The notes beneath the pieces were generated by a model. The model was not told the DNA's origin, ran no database searches, and saw only the letters and a list, made by a program, of their open reading frames with translations. Of a DNA stretch of 64,000 nt, positions 1 to 7,394 are shown one piece after another. Every line of letters starts with the position of its first letter. Position 1 is the stretch's first letter. Origin of the DNA: Paracoccaceae bacterium (GTDB lineage: Bacteria > Pseudomonadota > Alphaproteobacteria > Rhodobacterales > Rhodobacteraceae); the NCBI GenBank assembly GCA_016744015.1, contig JADGFD010000003.1, positions 124,001 through 188,000 on the forward strand, written 5' to 3'. Position numbers and translations under genes: made by a program.

Positions 1-350
1 TTTTGCAGCGCCACCGCTGCTTCAGGATAGCGCAACTCAGGGCGCTCGCCGAGGCTAAAAAGCAGCTCTTTGCAGCCGGCGGCCTCGCCTTCGCGGGCCG
101 TGGCAAGCACCTGCTCGGGGGTCATATAATTGGCTGCCAGATCATCCGGCGTTTTCACAAAGCTGCAATAGGTGCAGGTATCGCGGCACATATTTGTGAG
201 CGGCACAAAAACCTTGCGGGAGTAAGTGGCCGTGTAGCCCCAATGGGCCGCCCGCTTGGCGCAGGCCTGCACCATCAGCGCCTCAAGGGAGGTTCCGGTT
301 GCGTTTTCAAAGCTATACGCTTCAGAAATAGAAAGGGGTTCAGCACTCAT
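1..350 (-). CDS. cofG: FO synthase, CofG domain (5' end, truncated by window edge)
   Basis: N-terminal 116 residues of a radical-SAM enzyme of coenzyme F420 biosynthesis (7,8-didemethyl-8-hydroxy-5-deazariboflavin synthase). The cysteine motif CRDTCTYC (C55, C59, C62) is the CX3CX2C iron-sulfur ligand set of CofG-type proteins. It is preceded by a YSRKVFVPLTNM stretch and followed by LFSLGERPELRYPEA, both CofG-like. The gene continues past position 1, so it cannot be seen whether it is stand-alone CofG or the fused CofG-CofH (FbiC) form found in some bacteria. The ATG at 350 has only a weak AGG upstream and lies just after a candidate -10, so the mRNA may be nearly leaderless. F420 genes are patchy in Rhodobacterales, which suggests acquired metabolism (inference). 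Confidence 0.8.
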   Translation of the reverse strand, partial: MSAEPLSISEAYSFENATGTSLEALMVQACAKRAAHWGYTATYSRKVFVPLTNMCRDTCTYCSFVKTPDDLAANYMTPEQVLATAREGEAAGCKELLFSLGERPELRYPEAAVALQ

Positions 351-355
351 ACCTA

Positions 356-384
356 AATTTTGACCAAATGGTCTAATTTGTCAA
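356..384 (-). promoter_or_regulatory. Promoter of the CofG gene with a palindromic operator in the spacer
   Basis: On the minus strand TTGACA (384-379) is separated by 17 bases from AAAATT (361-356), a good -35 and a weak -10. The spacer holds GACCA-TT-TGGTC (373-362), an inverted repeat of the size bound by TetR-like dimers. A repressor there would block RNA polymerase directly. No dedicated regulator gene is visible on this side of the gene. Confidence 0.5.
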
Positions 385-450
385 GAGAGGCATTAGCCCG
401 TTCGTAAAAAAATTGTAGCAGCGCGTGCAGATTCAACATCACGACCCTTT

Positions 451-588
451 CTACATAGATTGTTCTGTCGTCCCTCCTATAGCAATGCCCGTTCCGCCAA
501 TGCCGCCATCTGGCTCCTGCTCATAAGAAACAGTCGCGGCACAAGCCGTCAGTCCCAGCAAAAGCGCGATCACCAAAATCCGTTTCAT
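451..588 (-). CDS. Small 45-residue lipoprotein coupled to the DUF6502 gene
   Basis: A 45-codon reading frame starting with ATG at 588 and ending with TAG at 451. The product has a basic start (MKR), a hydrophobic stretch and a lipobox LTAC, with the lipidated Cys at residue 16, then a short acidic and glycine-rich tail containing GGIGGTG. The start codon overlaps the stop of the upstream gene as ATGA, which implies translational coupling. It is therefore very likely a real small outer-membrane or periplasmic lipoprotein. The function is unknown. Its pairing with a DUF6502 protein suggests a joint role. Confidence 0.7.
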   Translation of the reverse strand: MKRILVIALLLGLTACAATVSYEQEPDGGIGGTGIAIGGTTEQSM

Positions 589-1310
589 GTTTCAACTTCC
601 CCTCGAAAATACCCGCCAGCGCGAAAACGTGCAGCGCCTTTTTGCTGCGCCTGTAAAGCCAATGCGCGGGCATTCATCACCAGCAACACCTGCTCCATTT
701 CGGCCTGCCATAGCGCCTCAAGCTTTTGCACGGCCTCAGTGCTTAGCCCGTTATAATGAACCGCACGCTCAAACGTGGGCCGATCACCCAATACATTACC
801 CACTGCCACCGCGAGGTGGTCGCCTACGTTTTTTCCCAAATAGTCTATCTGCGCCTCCGAACCTTTCAGCGGCACATGCGCCGCCTTAAGCAGCCGTACT
901 TGGCCCGCATCTGCGTCCACCGTGCCCGCCGCAACCAACTCATCCAGCAGCGAGCGCGGATGCACATCCCGTCGAATTTCCCGCGCCAAAGCATCAAAAG
1001 AATCTGTCTCGCCATGGTGCGGCAGCGCTTCACCCTTAAAGCGGGCCAGCCACAGCGCCACCAGCTTTGAAAGCGCATCGGGGCGTTTTTGCTCGGAATA
1101 TTCAGGGGCCACCAGCAGCCGCGCAATGTCTCTGCGCTGCAATCCTGTCATTACACTGATTCGGCTCACTGGCGCTTTGGGCTTGGCCGAATCAATAGCC
1201 ACATCCACATAAGCGCGCTTCATATGCTCAGCCATATCAGTAAATCGCACGCCCTTGGCGAGAGCAAGGCGAGCCAAAGGCCGCAATAAGTAAATCAAGG
1301 CAGATTTCAT
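585..1310 (-). CDS. DUF6502 family protein
   Basis: 241-residue protein starting MKSALIYLLRPLARLAL, with the arrangement typical of DUF6502 proteins: a short N-terminal segment, then a putative helix-turn-helix region around residues 15-70 (MAEHMKRAYVDVA, PVSRISVMTGLQRRDIARLL) that resembles a DNA-binding wing. The function is unknown. The last codon overlaps the start of a small lipoprotein gene (ATGA). The gene diverges from another lipoprotein gene at 1393. The shared intergenic region carries a palindrome that this putative HTH protein could bind (inference). Confidence 0.75.
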   Translation of the reverse strand: MKSALIYLLRPLARLALAKGVRFTDMAEHMKRAYVDVAIDSAKPKAPVSRISVMTGLQRRDIARLLVAPEYSEQKRPDALSKLVALWLARFKGEALPHHGETDSFDALAREIRRDVHPRSLLDELVAAGTVDADAGQVRLLKAAHVPLKGSEAQIDYLGKNVGDHLAVAVGNVLGDRPTFERAVHYNGLSTEAVQKLEALWQAEMEQVLLVMNARALALQAQQKGAARFRAGGYFRGEVET

Positions 1311-1330
1311 AAATGCGTTTTTTGCACATC

Positions 1331-1376
1331 TTGACAGAGAGCGAAAGCTCTTTTACAAAATGTGTAATTTGCACAT
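1331..1376 (+). promoter_or_regulatory. Promoter of lipoprotein gene with overlapping palindrome
   Basis: TTGACA (1331-1336), a 17-base spacer and TACAAA (1354-1359) form a plausible sigma-70 promoter reading rightward. Directly after the -10 lies ATGTG-N7-CACAT (1360-1376), matching its own reverse complement at 14 of 17 positions. It covers the expected transcription start and lies between two divergent genes, so it could be an operator for both. TTTGCACAT occurs twice around it (1321-1329 and 1368-1376). Confidence 0.5.
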
Positions 1377-1392
1377 TTATAAGGAGCGCCAA

Positions 1393-2052
1393 ATGAAACA
1401 CTTTCTAATCCTCATCACCACACTCTTGCTCGCCGCATGCAGTGTTGATTACCAAAACACCTCAGGGGCGGCTTATCTCTCCGAGGGCGAAATTGGCGAC
1501 CCAGCCCTAAGGCGTGCCGCCGCTTATGAGCCAAACCTGCACTTCCCCGCCCGCATTGGTGTGGTAAAACTGGTGTATAACCAGATCACAACCACCCCAA
1601 GCGCCGAGCGTGCAGTGTTCGCAGGCACCCTTTCACGCGTGCCGGGTGAGGTCGTTCTCCTCGGCGCATTGGAGGCGCGCATGGCGATCAGCCGCAATCA
1701 CTATCGCTTCAGCCAAGACAGGATCCGGCAGCTCGCGGCCTCTCGCCATTTGGATTACGTGTTGATCATTTCTTACGACCCCAGCCAAAACACCGCTGAG
1801 GCCTTGTTTATGGATGTTCGCAGCGGCTACCCTTACGCCAGCGCCGAGGCCGCTGTCCAAGGGCGCGGGCTCACCAATTTCTGGGGCGGCATGCCACACA
1901 GCCAAAACCGGATCAACGCCGCCACCCTGCGCTTGGCGCGCACCTTGGTGCCAGAAATTGAGGCCATGCTTGAGGGGCTGATTTCACGAGCGCGCTACAG
2001 GATATCCTCAAGCGCCACCAGCAAGGCCAGCACTTCCTCGCTGGTATTGTAA
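1393..2052 (+). CDS. Predicted lipoprotein of unknown function
   Basis: 219 residues when started at the ATG at 1393, chosen because AAGGAG lies 6 bases upstream; an earlier start at 1360 would put 11 non-signal residues before the signal peptide. MKHFLILITTLLLAAC is a signal peptide with lipobox LAAC (Cys 17). The mature part has a region around residues 110-150 (DYVLIISYDPS, FMDVRSGYPYASAEA) vaguely like bacterial rhombotarget or stress lipoproteins, but I cannot assign a family firmly. Its last 58 bases overlap the 3' end of the convergent aminotransferase-fold gene. Confidence 0.7.
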   Translation: MKHFLILITTLLLAACSVDYQNTSGAAYLSEGEIGDPALRRAAAYEPNLHFPARIGVVKLVYNQITTTPSAERAVFAGTLSRVPGEVVLLGALEARMAISRNHYRFSQDRIRQLAASRHLDYVLIISYDPSQNTAEALFMDVRSGYPYASAEAAVQGRGLTNFWGGMPHSQNRINAATLRLARTLVPEIEAMLEGLISRARYRISSSATSKASTSSLVL

Positions 2053-3260
2053 TGGCACATGGATATGCGCACGCAGCTTTCCAAGCCCAGCGGCTCCAGC
2101 ACATTGCCGGAATAGTGATCGGCTTTGCGAATATGGGTGCGGATGCCCCGGGCATTTAGCGCCGCCACAACCGCGCCCGAATCAACTCCATCAAACGCCG
2201 CTGAAACCAGCCCACGGCGGGCACGGTTTTGAGCGCCACCGATGATGAGCGCCCCGGGCATATCCACCAGCCCGCGCTGCTTGGCATTGCCTTTGAGCAT
2301 CAGCTCGGTCAGCGCCCATTCTTGCGCCGCCATGGCTTTGCCCGCAGCCTCAATTTGCCCACGCGGGGTTTTGGCATTCGAAACCCTGCCCCCGAGCCAT
2401 TCAAAATAGCGAACGACTTCGGAAAATGCGGCATAGGCCCCGGCATCCCGCGTGCCCATCTCCCACGGCGCATCTGGCGCCCCCATCAGGCTATCATGCG
2501 GCAGGGCGGCGAGGCGGTCAGATATCCAGGCCAGCCCATAACCATGGCGGGAAAACACCTTGTAAGGTGAGATAACATAACCGTCGATGTCATAGGCCTC
2601 GATGTCTATGCCCCCGTGGGCGGCATACTGGATACCATCTACGATGATCAGGCAATCTGGGGCGACCTCGCGGATGGCGGTGGCAATCGCCCCTACATCC
2701 ATCGCCATGCCCGTAACAGGGGAGCCGTGCAGGATGGTGGCAACACGGGTATCCGGGCGCACGTGCTGGCGATAGGTTTCAGGCGCAACGAGGCCGGTTG
2801 CATCATCATGCGGCACGCTGATATAGCTGTGGCCCGAGATGTCCGCCCAGCGGATAGCCGCGCTACGAGAGGCCGGATGCTCGATGCTGCTCCCGAGCAC
2901 AGTGCCGCCCTTTTCCACCCCAAGGCAGGCCGTGCGGATAAGGCGAAACAAAAGCTCGGTGCCGCTTTCCCCCATAAAAACATGACCCTTGGGCGCATTC
3001 AGAAAGCTGCTGATATCCGCCTTAGCAGTTGAAATAGCGCCACTACCCGCCTTTGAGGCCAGATTATCCCGCCCCTGATTATCAGGGATAGCAGCATACT
3101 CGGCTGAGGTCTCAACCACCGCATTCAGCGTCAGCGCCCCGCCTGCGTTTTCAAAGAAAACCCGTTGGCCTTGCTCAGGGCAGGTATCCATAAGGGCAAA
3201 GCGCGTGCGGATATCTGCTAACAAATCGGGTGTGGGAATCTGCATAGTGGTGTCTTTCAT
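1995..3260 (-). CDS. Aminotransferase class V-fold PLP-dependent enzyme
   Basis: 421 residues with the layout of cysteine desulfurase/selenocysteine lyase-like enzymes. There is a small domain with FENAGGALT near residue 36, a PLP phosphate-binding segment MGESGTELLFRL, the cofactor Asp in IIVDGIQYAAHG, and the Schiff-base lysine in YVISPYKVFSRHG. The true substrate (desulfurase, lyase or aminotransferase) cannot be told from the sequence. Two starts are possible, MKDTT at 3260 and MQIP at 3245; neither has a strong ribosome-binding site. A second enzyme of the same fold lies at 52440. The gene appears monocistronic. Confidence 0.85.
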   Translation of the reverse strand: MKDTTMQIPTPDLLADIRTRFALMDTCPEQGQRVFFENAGGALTLNAVVETSAEYAAIPDNQGRDNLASKAGSGAISTAKADISSFLNAPKGHVFMGESGTELLFRLIRTACLGVEKGGTVLGSSIEHPASRSAAIRWADISGHSYISVPHDDATGLVAPETYRQHVRPDTRVATILHGSPVTGMAMDVGAIATAIREVAPDCLIIVDGIQYAAHGGIDIEAYDIDGYVISPYKVFSRHGYGLAWISDRLAALPHDSLMGAPDAPWEMGTRDAGAYAAFSEVVRYFEWLGGRVSNAKTPRGQIEAAGKAMAAQEWALTELMLKGNAKQRGLVDMPGALIIGGAQNRARRGLVSAAFDGVDSGAVVAALNARGIRTHIRKADHYSGNVLEPLGLESCVRISMCHYNTSEEVLALLVALEDIL

Positions 3261-3570
3261 CAGGAGCTTACCACCACCCTAGCCTAAGGATGGCGCACAA
3301 GGAAGACCCTCAGCCGCCCGGTGGCGGCGCGACAAACCTTGCGCTGTTTGGTAAGCTCCGGTGCGCGCCGCCCTCAACCACCAGCGCCCGTTGCCAGCAA
3401 TCTATTGCCCGCCACAAGCGCATACTTTTCAGCACGGCGCGCGTGCAGAATCACCAAGCAACACAATATTTGACGCGCCGCCACGGCGTCGCACACGCAT
3501 TTTTGCCTTTGGCAAAAAGCCGCCCGTAGGGCGTATGGGCGGTTGCCAGTACGCCCTGCGTTCACCCGCA
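3261..3570. other. Intergenic region with two hairpins, no gene seen
   Basis: No convincing gene. Two inverted repeats lie in it: TTTTTGCC-TTT-GGCAAAAA (3500-3518), a perfect 8-bp stem that on the minus strand begins with a T run, and GGGCGTA...TACGCCC (3529-3556). Both follow the stop of the leftward iorB-type gene, and together they probably form its transcription end. The rest holds the upstream region of the leftward aminotransferase-fold gene. Confidence 0.4.
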
Positions 3571-5844
3571 TTACCCAAGCTCAAAATCCACATCATTGCC
3601 AAAAGGCAACGCGCGCAGCCTTTGCTTCGAGGCGGCAAAAATCGCGTTTCCAAGCGCCGCTGCAATTGGAGGTGTGCCCGGTTCTCCGGCCCCGCCCATT
3701 CGAGGGGAGTTCTCCAGTAGTGCCACCTCTATTGGCGGCACACCAGCCATGCGAAGAGCATCAAAATCATAGAAATTTTCCTGCGCAACCCGCCCGTCCG
3801 CAAAGCTAACCTCCTGTCCAACAGCCGCCGAAAGCCCATAAATAATACCTGATGTTATCTGGGCTTCAAAATTGGCGGGGTCAAGCACCATCCCAGGGTC
3901 TGCCACCGCCCAGATTTTGTCCATTTTCACTGTCCCGCCGCGCATATCCACCTGTACCACTTCGGCCACCCATGTACCAAAACTCAGCGTATGTGCTATC
4001 CCTTGCCCCACGCCTTCCGGCAATACCTGCCCCCAGCCAGCCATTTCGGCTACAGCTTTCAGGGCTTTCCTAGCAGGCGCATGGCGCGCGTCTTTCATCA
4101 TCGCTAGGCGCATTTCCAGCGGGTCTTTCCCGCCGGCCACGGCCAACTCATCCAAAAAGCTTTCATGCACAAACCCGTTAATCGAATTCCCGACCGAGCG
4201 CCAAAACCCCACCGGAATATCAGTGTCTACCTGATGCGCCGCAAAACGGCTATGGGGCCAGCTAAAGGGCTGGTCAAAGCTACCATCAAGAATAGAGCGA
4301 TCCGGCCCGGCCGAGCTCATATCGGGGAAGGTGCGGGCAAAAAGCGATTTATTGATCGAAGGCGCGGCCACGCGATAATCCAGTGCCTCAGGCAGGCCAT
4401 CTTTCAGCGTGGCTTTCACGTTGGCTTCCGCCATCGGGCGATAGGTGTCGTGCTGAATATCTTCCTCACGCGTCCACGTAACCTTCACCGGCTTACCGCC
4501 CGTTTGTGCGGCTATAGCCGCTGCATAAAGCGGCACATCCACCTCAACACGCCGACCAAAGCCACCACCAAGATGGGTGGTGATCACCTCCACATCATCG
4601 GCCTCAATCCCCAGCAAACCCGCTGACGCCATTGCCGCAATGCCCGGCGCTTGCGTGCCCAGCCAAAGGGTAAGCTTGCCATCCTTGAACTGCGCGGTGG
4701 CGTTCATCGGCTCCATGGTGGTATGGGCCAAAAAGGGCAGGCTATAGCTGGCCTCAATCACATCCGCGCCTTGCAATGCAGCCTCGGGCTCGCCCTCTCC
4801 GCCCAGAGTAAAGCTCGCCTCACGGTCCAATGCTTCATGCCACAGCGCCTTTAACCCAGCATTATCTGCCGGATAGCTGGCCGCCTCCCACTCTGGTGCC
4901 AACACCCGCGCGCCTTCAAAAGCCGCCCATGTATTGCTGGCAATAATGCCAAATCCAACGCCTGTGGAGGTCACAATCTCTACCACATTCAGCACGCCCG
5001 GCACCGCCATAGCCGCCACCTCATCTGCGCTTTTTGCCTTCGCTCCAAAGCGCGGAGACATCGCCACAGTGGCATAGAGCATATCGGGCAGCTGCACATC
5101 TATGCCGTAAATCGAAGCGCCCGTAACTTTCTCAAGCAGCTCTACCCGTGGCTGGCTTTTGCCAAGAATACGCCAATCAGACGGGCCTTTGAGCGCAGGC
5201 GGGCTTGGCAAGGTCAGCTTGGCCGCCTCCGCCGCCAGCGCCCCGTAACTAAGGCGCTCGCCATTTGGGCTAACCACCTCAGCGCGCGCCGTGCTCAGGC
5301 CATCCGCCGCCACACCCCAGCGCGCGGCGGCGGCTTCCAGCAGCACCGCCCGCGCCGTTGCCCCCGCCTCGCGCATTTTGTCAAACGCATCAATGCTGGC
5401 AGATGACCCCCCCGTCACCTGAAGTGCCAAAAACTTACCAGCCACGCCCAGCGCCCCACGCATGGTCTCAGCCACAAAGCCTTCCTCAAAAAACGGAAAC
5501 GGCGCGCCCTCGCGCAGCATGGCGCTATTATAATAAGCCGCCGCCGCCGGCCCGTGCGCAGCGGTGATCTGGTCCATATCCACATCCAGTTCTTCAGCCA
5601 CCAAAGCCGCCAGCGTGGTATGAATCCCCTGCCCCATTTCAGCGCGAGGAGTGATAATGGTGATGGCGTTATCGCCGCCAATAATCACATAAGGCGTGAA
5701 GGTAAACTCACCCGCTTCCAACGTTTCCGGCAACGGATTCGGATATGGCTTTTTATAGTAGTAATACCCCACAGCCAGCCCGCCAGCGGCAGCAACACCA
5801 AGGCCCAAAAACCCACGGCGTGTGTATTTAGCAATCTTTCCCAT
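3571..5844 (-). CDS. iorB: Molybdopterin-binding large subunit of an isoquinoline 1-oxidoreductase-like hydroxylase
   Basis: 757-residue xanthine oxidase-family catalytic subunit, close in length to IorB-type proteins (about 720-760). It starts with a twin-arginine signal (RRGFLGLGVAAAGG), so the folded enzyme is probably exported to the periplasm or membrane face. Molybdopterin-binding glycine-rich segments are visible (ITPRAEMGQGIHT, HLGGGFGRR), and the catalytic Glu lies in GGAGEPGTPP near the C-terminus. Members oxidise N-heterocycles or aldehydes using water as oxygen donor; the substrate here is unknown. It lies 3 bases after the [2Fe-2S] subunit gene. No cytochrome subunit is adjacent, unlike several aldehyde-oxidising relatives. 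Confidence 0.87.
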   Translation of the reverse strand: MGKIAKYTRRGFLGLGVAAAGGLAVGYYYYKKPYPNPLPETLEAGEFTFTPYVIIGGDNAITIITPRAEMGQGIHTTLAALVAEELDVDMDQITAAHGPAAAAYYNSAMLREGAPFPFFEEGFVAETMRGALGVAGKFLALQVTGGSSASIDAFDKMREAGATARAVLLEAAAARWGVAADGLSTARAEVVSPNGERLSYGALAAEAAKLTLPSPPALKGPSDWRILGKSQPRVELLEKVTGASIYGIDVQLPDMLYATVAMSPRFGAKAKSADEVAAMAVPGVLNVVEIVTSTGVGFGIIASNTWAAFEGARVLAPEWEAASYPADNAGLKALWHEALDREASFTLGGEGEPEAALQGADVIEASYSLPFLAHTTMEPMNATAQFKDGKLTLWLGTQAPGIAAMASAGLLGIEADDVEVITTHLGGGFGRRVEVDVPLYAAAIAAQTGGKPVKVTWTREEDIQHDTYRPMAEANVKATLKDGLPEALDYRVAAPSINKSLFARTFPDMSSAGPDRSILDGSFDQPFSWPHSRFAAHQVDTDIPVGFWRSVGNSINGFVHESFLDELAVAGGKDPLEMRLAMMKDARHAPARKALKAVAEMAGWGQVLPEGVGQGIAHTLSFGTWVAEVVQVDMRGGTVKMDKIWAVADPGMVLDPANFEAQITSGIIYGLSAAVGQEVSFADGRVAQENFYDFDALRMAGVPPIEVALLENSPRMGGAGEPGTPPIAAALGNAIFAASKQRLRALPFGNDVDFELG

Positions 5845-5847
5845 AGT

Positions 5848-6297
5848 TTAGCCCTCCACTCCGGCAGCTTCGTGAATGGCGGCCCGCAAGCGCGGATACG
5901 TGCCACAGCGGCAAAGATTGGTCATCGCCGCGTCAATATCCTCGTCCGTGGGCTGCGGAGTTTCTTCGAGCAATGCCACCGCGGCCAATATTTGCCCACT
6001 CTGGCAATAGCCACATTGCGGCACCTCGTGCTTGATCCACGCTTCCTGCACCTTGTGCAGCCGCTCGCCCTCAGGCAGCCCCTCAATCGTGGTAATCTCA
6101 CCCTCCACATCCGCCGCTGCCGTTATACATGTGCGAGTCGGAATGCCATCCACCAGCACGGTGCAAGCCCCGCAAGCCCCCACGCCACAGCCAAATTTTG
6201 GCCCCTTAATATCCAGCAAATCACGCAAAACCCAAAGCAGCGGCATGTCATCCGGCGCCTCCACCTGATGCGTTTTTCCGTTGATCTGCAATTCCAT
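5848..6297 (-). CDS. iorA: [2Fe-2S] small subunit of the isoquinoline 1-oxidoreductase-like enzyme
   Basis: 149 residues with both iron-sulfur domains of molybdenum hydroxylases. The plant-ferredoxin-type N-terminal half carries [15 protein letters not shown], and the helical C-terminal half carries CGYCQSGQI and NLCRCGTY. It carries electrons away from the molybdenum centre of the large subunit encoded immediately downstream. It lacks its own signal peptide, so it is probably co-exported with the twin-arginine-bearing large subunit (known for this family, inferred here). The promoter in front of it overlaps a TetR-type operator. Confidence 0.9.
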   Translation of the reverse strand: MELQINGKTHQVEAPDDMPLLWVLRDLLDIKGPKFGCGVGACGACTVLVDGIPTRTCITAAADVEGEITTIEGLPEGERLHKVQEAWIKHEVPQCGYCQSGQILAAVALLEETPQPTDEDIDAAMTNLCRCGTYPRLRAAIHEAAGVEG

Positions 6298-6328
6298 GGC
6301 AGCGCTCCCGTTAAGTGACTCTCGTTCT

Positions 6329-6381
6329 CTTAAATCTCAGATTCGCCGCCCTGTCAATAAGAGACCGATGGTTTCTTATTG
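6329..6381. promoter_or_regulatory. Divergent iorAB/TetR control region with 27-bp operator
   Basis: An inverted repeat at 6355-6381 has perfect outer arms CAATAAGA and TCTTATTG and inner ACC/GGT pairs around GAT. For the leftward iorAB genes TTGACA (6357-6352) and TTTAAG (6334-6329) have 17-base spacing, so the -35 element overlaps one operator arm. The same repeat lies 33 bases before the ATG of the divergent TetR gene and covers its likely promoter. Binding there should repress iorAB and the regulator together. Confidence 0.7.
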
Positions 6382-6413
6382 TATTTTCACCCGCCACGCG
6401 CTACCTTCCCGCC

Positions 6414-7058
6414 ATGAACCAGCCCGACTTCATCCGCGCCCGCACCCCCGAGGCCAAAGCCAAGCGCCGCGCCGCAATTTTGGCCGCCACTCGCGCGCTG
6501 TTGGCCCAAGGCGGGCTAGAGGCCACAACCCTCAGCGCCATCGCCACCGAGGCGGGCATCACAAAATCCAACATCTACCGCTATTTTGAAAGCCGTGAGG
6601 AAATCCTGATGCGGCTTCTGGCCGAAGATCTGCGCCACACCAGCAGCGCGCTCACACAGGCGCTCACACAGCCCTTGCCTCTGCCCACCGTGGCCGCCAC
6701 CCTCGCCGGCGGCTTGGCCGCCAACCCGCGGCTCTGCCTGCTCATCAGCATCACCGCCTCAACGCTTGAGCATAACATCTCCACCAGCACCCTGCGCGAC
6801 ATAAAGCGCGATATGATTGCTTCTCTGGAAACCACAGCAAAATATCTGCACTCAGCCCTCCCAAACCTCTCGATCGAGCAAGCAGAGCACGCCATCCAAA
6901 CCCTATGGATTCTGATCATCGGATTATGGCCCCACAGCACCCCCGGCCCCGCATTGTCGGCCCTATACTCGGAGCCAGAATTCGCCCGCTTCAAACTGGA
7001 TTTCAGCACGTCCCTCACGCTCTCAACCGAAACGGTGCTAAAAGGCCTGCTAGGATAG
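6414..7058 (+). CDS. TetR family transcriptional regulator, probable repressor of iorAB
   Basis: 214 residues from the ATG at 6414. An earlier in-frame start at 6315 was rejected because it would place the operator inside the gene and add a non-conserved hydrophobic extension. The TetR helix-turn-helix spans about residues 16-62 (AILAATRALLAQGG, TLSAIATEAGITKSNIYRYF). The C-terminal ligand domain is of the TetR_C type with no recognised ligand. It is divergent to the iorAB-type hydroxylase genes across a single palindrome, the usual layout for a local repressor responding to the substrate or product of the enzyme. Confidence 0.85.
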   Translation: MNQPDFIRARTPEAKAKRRAAILAATRALLAQGGLEATTLSAIATEAGITKSNIYRYFESREEILMRLLAEDLRHTSSALTQALTQPLPLPTVAATLAGGLAANPRLCLLISITASTLEHNISTSTLRDIKRDMIASLETTAKYLHSALPNLSIEQAEHAIQTLWILIIGLWPHSTPGPALSALYSEPEFARFKLDFSTSLTLSTETVLKGLLG

Positions 7059-7079
7059 TCAGGGCCGCAAACCGCCAAC

Positions 7080-7193
7080 CTAGCGAAAATACATCGCATA
7101 CACATATGCCCCCAGCACCAGTGTTACCGGCCAAAGCAAAATCGCCAGCCGAAGGCCCCAGCGAATAACAAATCGGGTTAACCACCAGATCAC
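7080..7193 (-). CDS. Possible 37-residue membrane microprotein
   Basis: GTG start at 7193, with AAGG 8 bases upstream, and TAG at 7080. The product is basic at the N-terminus (VIWWLTRFVIRWGLR), then has one hydrophobic stretch (LAILLWPVTLVLGAYVYAMYF) long enough to span the membrane. It reads against the TetR gene and ends 21 bases after it. Such a short frame could be chance, but the composition is strongly that of a single-span membrane peptide. No family is recognised. Confidence 0.4.
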   Translation of the reverse strand: MIWWLTRFVIRWGLRLAILLWPVTLVLGAYVYAMYFR

Positions 7194-7342
7194 AGCCGCG
7201 CCTTATGCCCTAATTCAAGTACCTCAAAATTCATGCCGCACCTTGGCACACCTCCCTTCTGTTCGCCACCCGCCACAAGAAAAAAGGGTGCCGCGCGGCG
7301 CGTTCACACCCTCGCAACACCCCAAAGCTCCCCGCGCCGCTA

Positions 7343-7388
7343 CCGAGCGCAGCGAGGCTCGGTCCTTCGGCTTCTTTAGCCGAAGGAC
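7343..7388 (-). terminator. Hairpins after clpB
   Basis: Two consecutive hairpins: GTCCTTCGGC/GCCGAAGGAC (7362-7371 with 7379-7388), a perfect 10-bp stem, and CCGAGC/GCTCGG (7343-7348 with 7357-7362). They begin 6 bases after the clpB stop on the minus strand. There is no U run, so termination may be weak, or the stems may protect the 3' end. The stretch 7194-7342 holds nothing else recognised. Confidence 0.5.
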
Positions 7389-7394
7389 ATTGGT

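Noticed and set aside
3-356. A 117-codon plus-strand frame at the left edge
   Set aside because: The opposite strand encodes the CofG N-terminus with its CX3CX2C motif.
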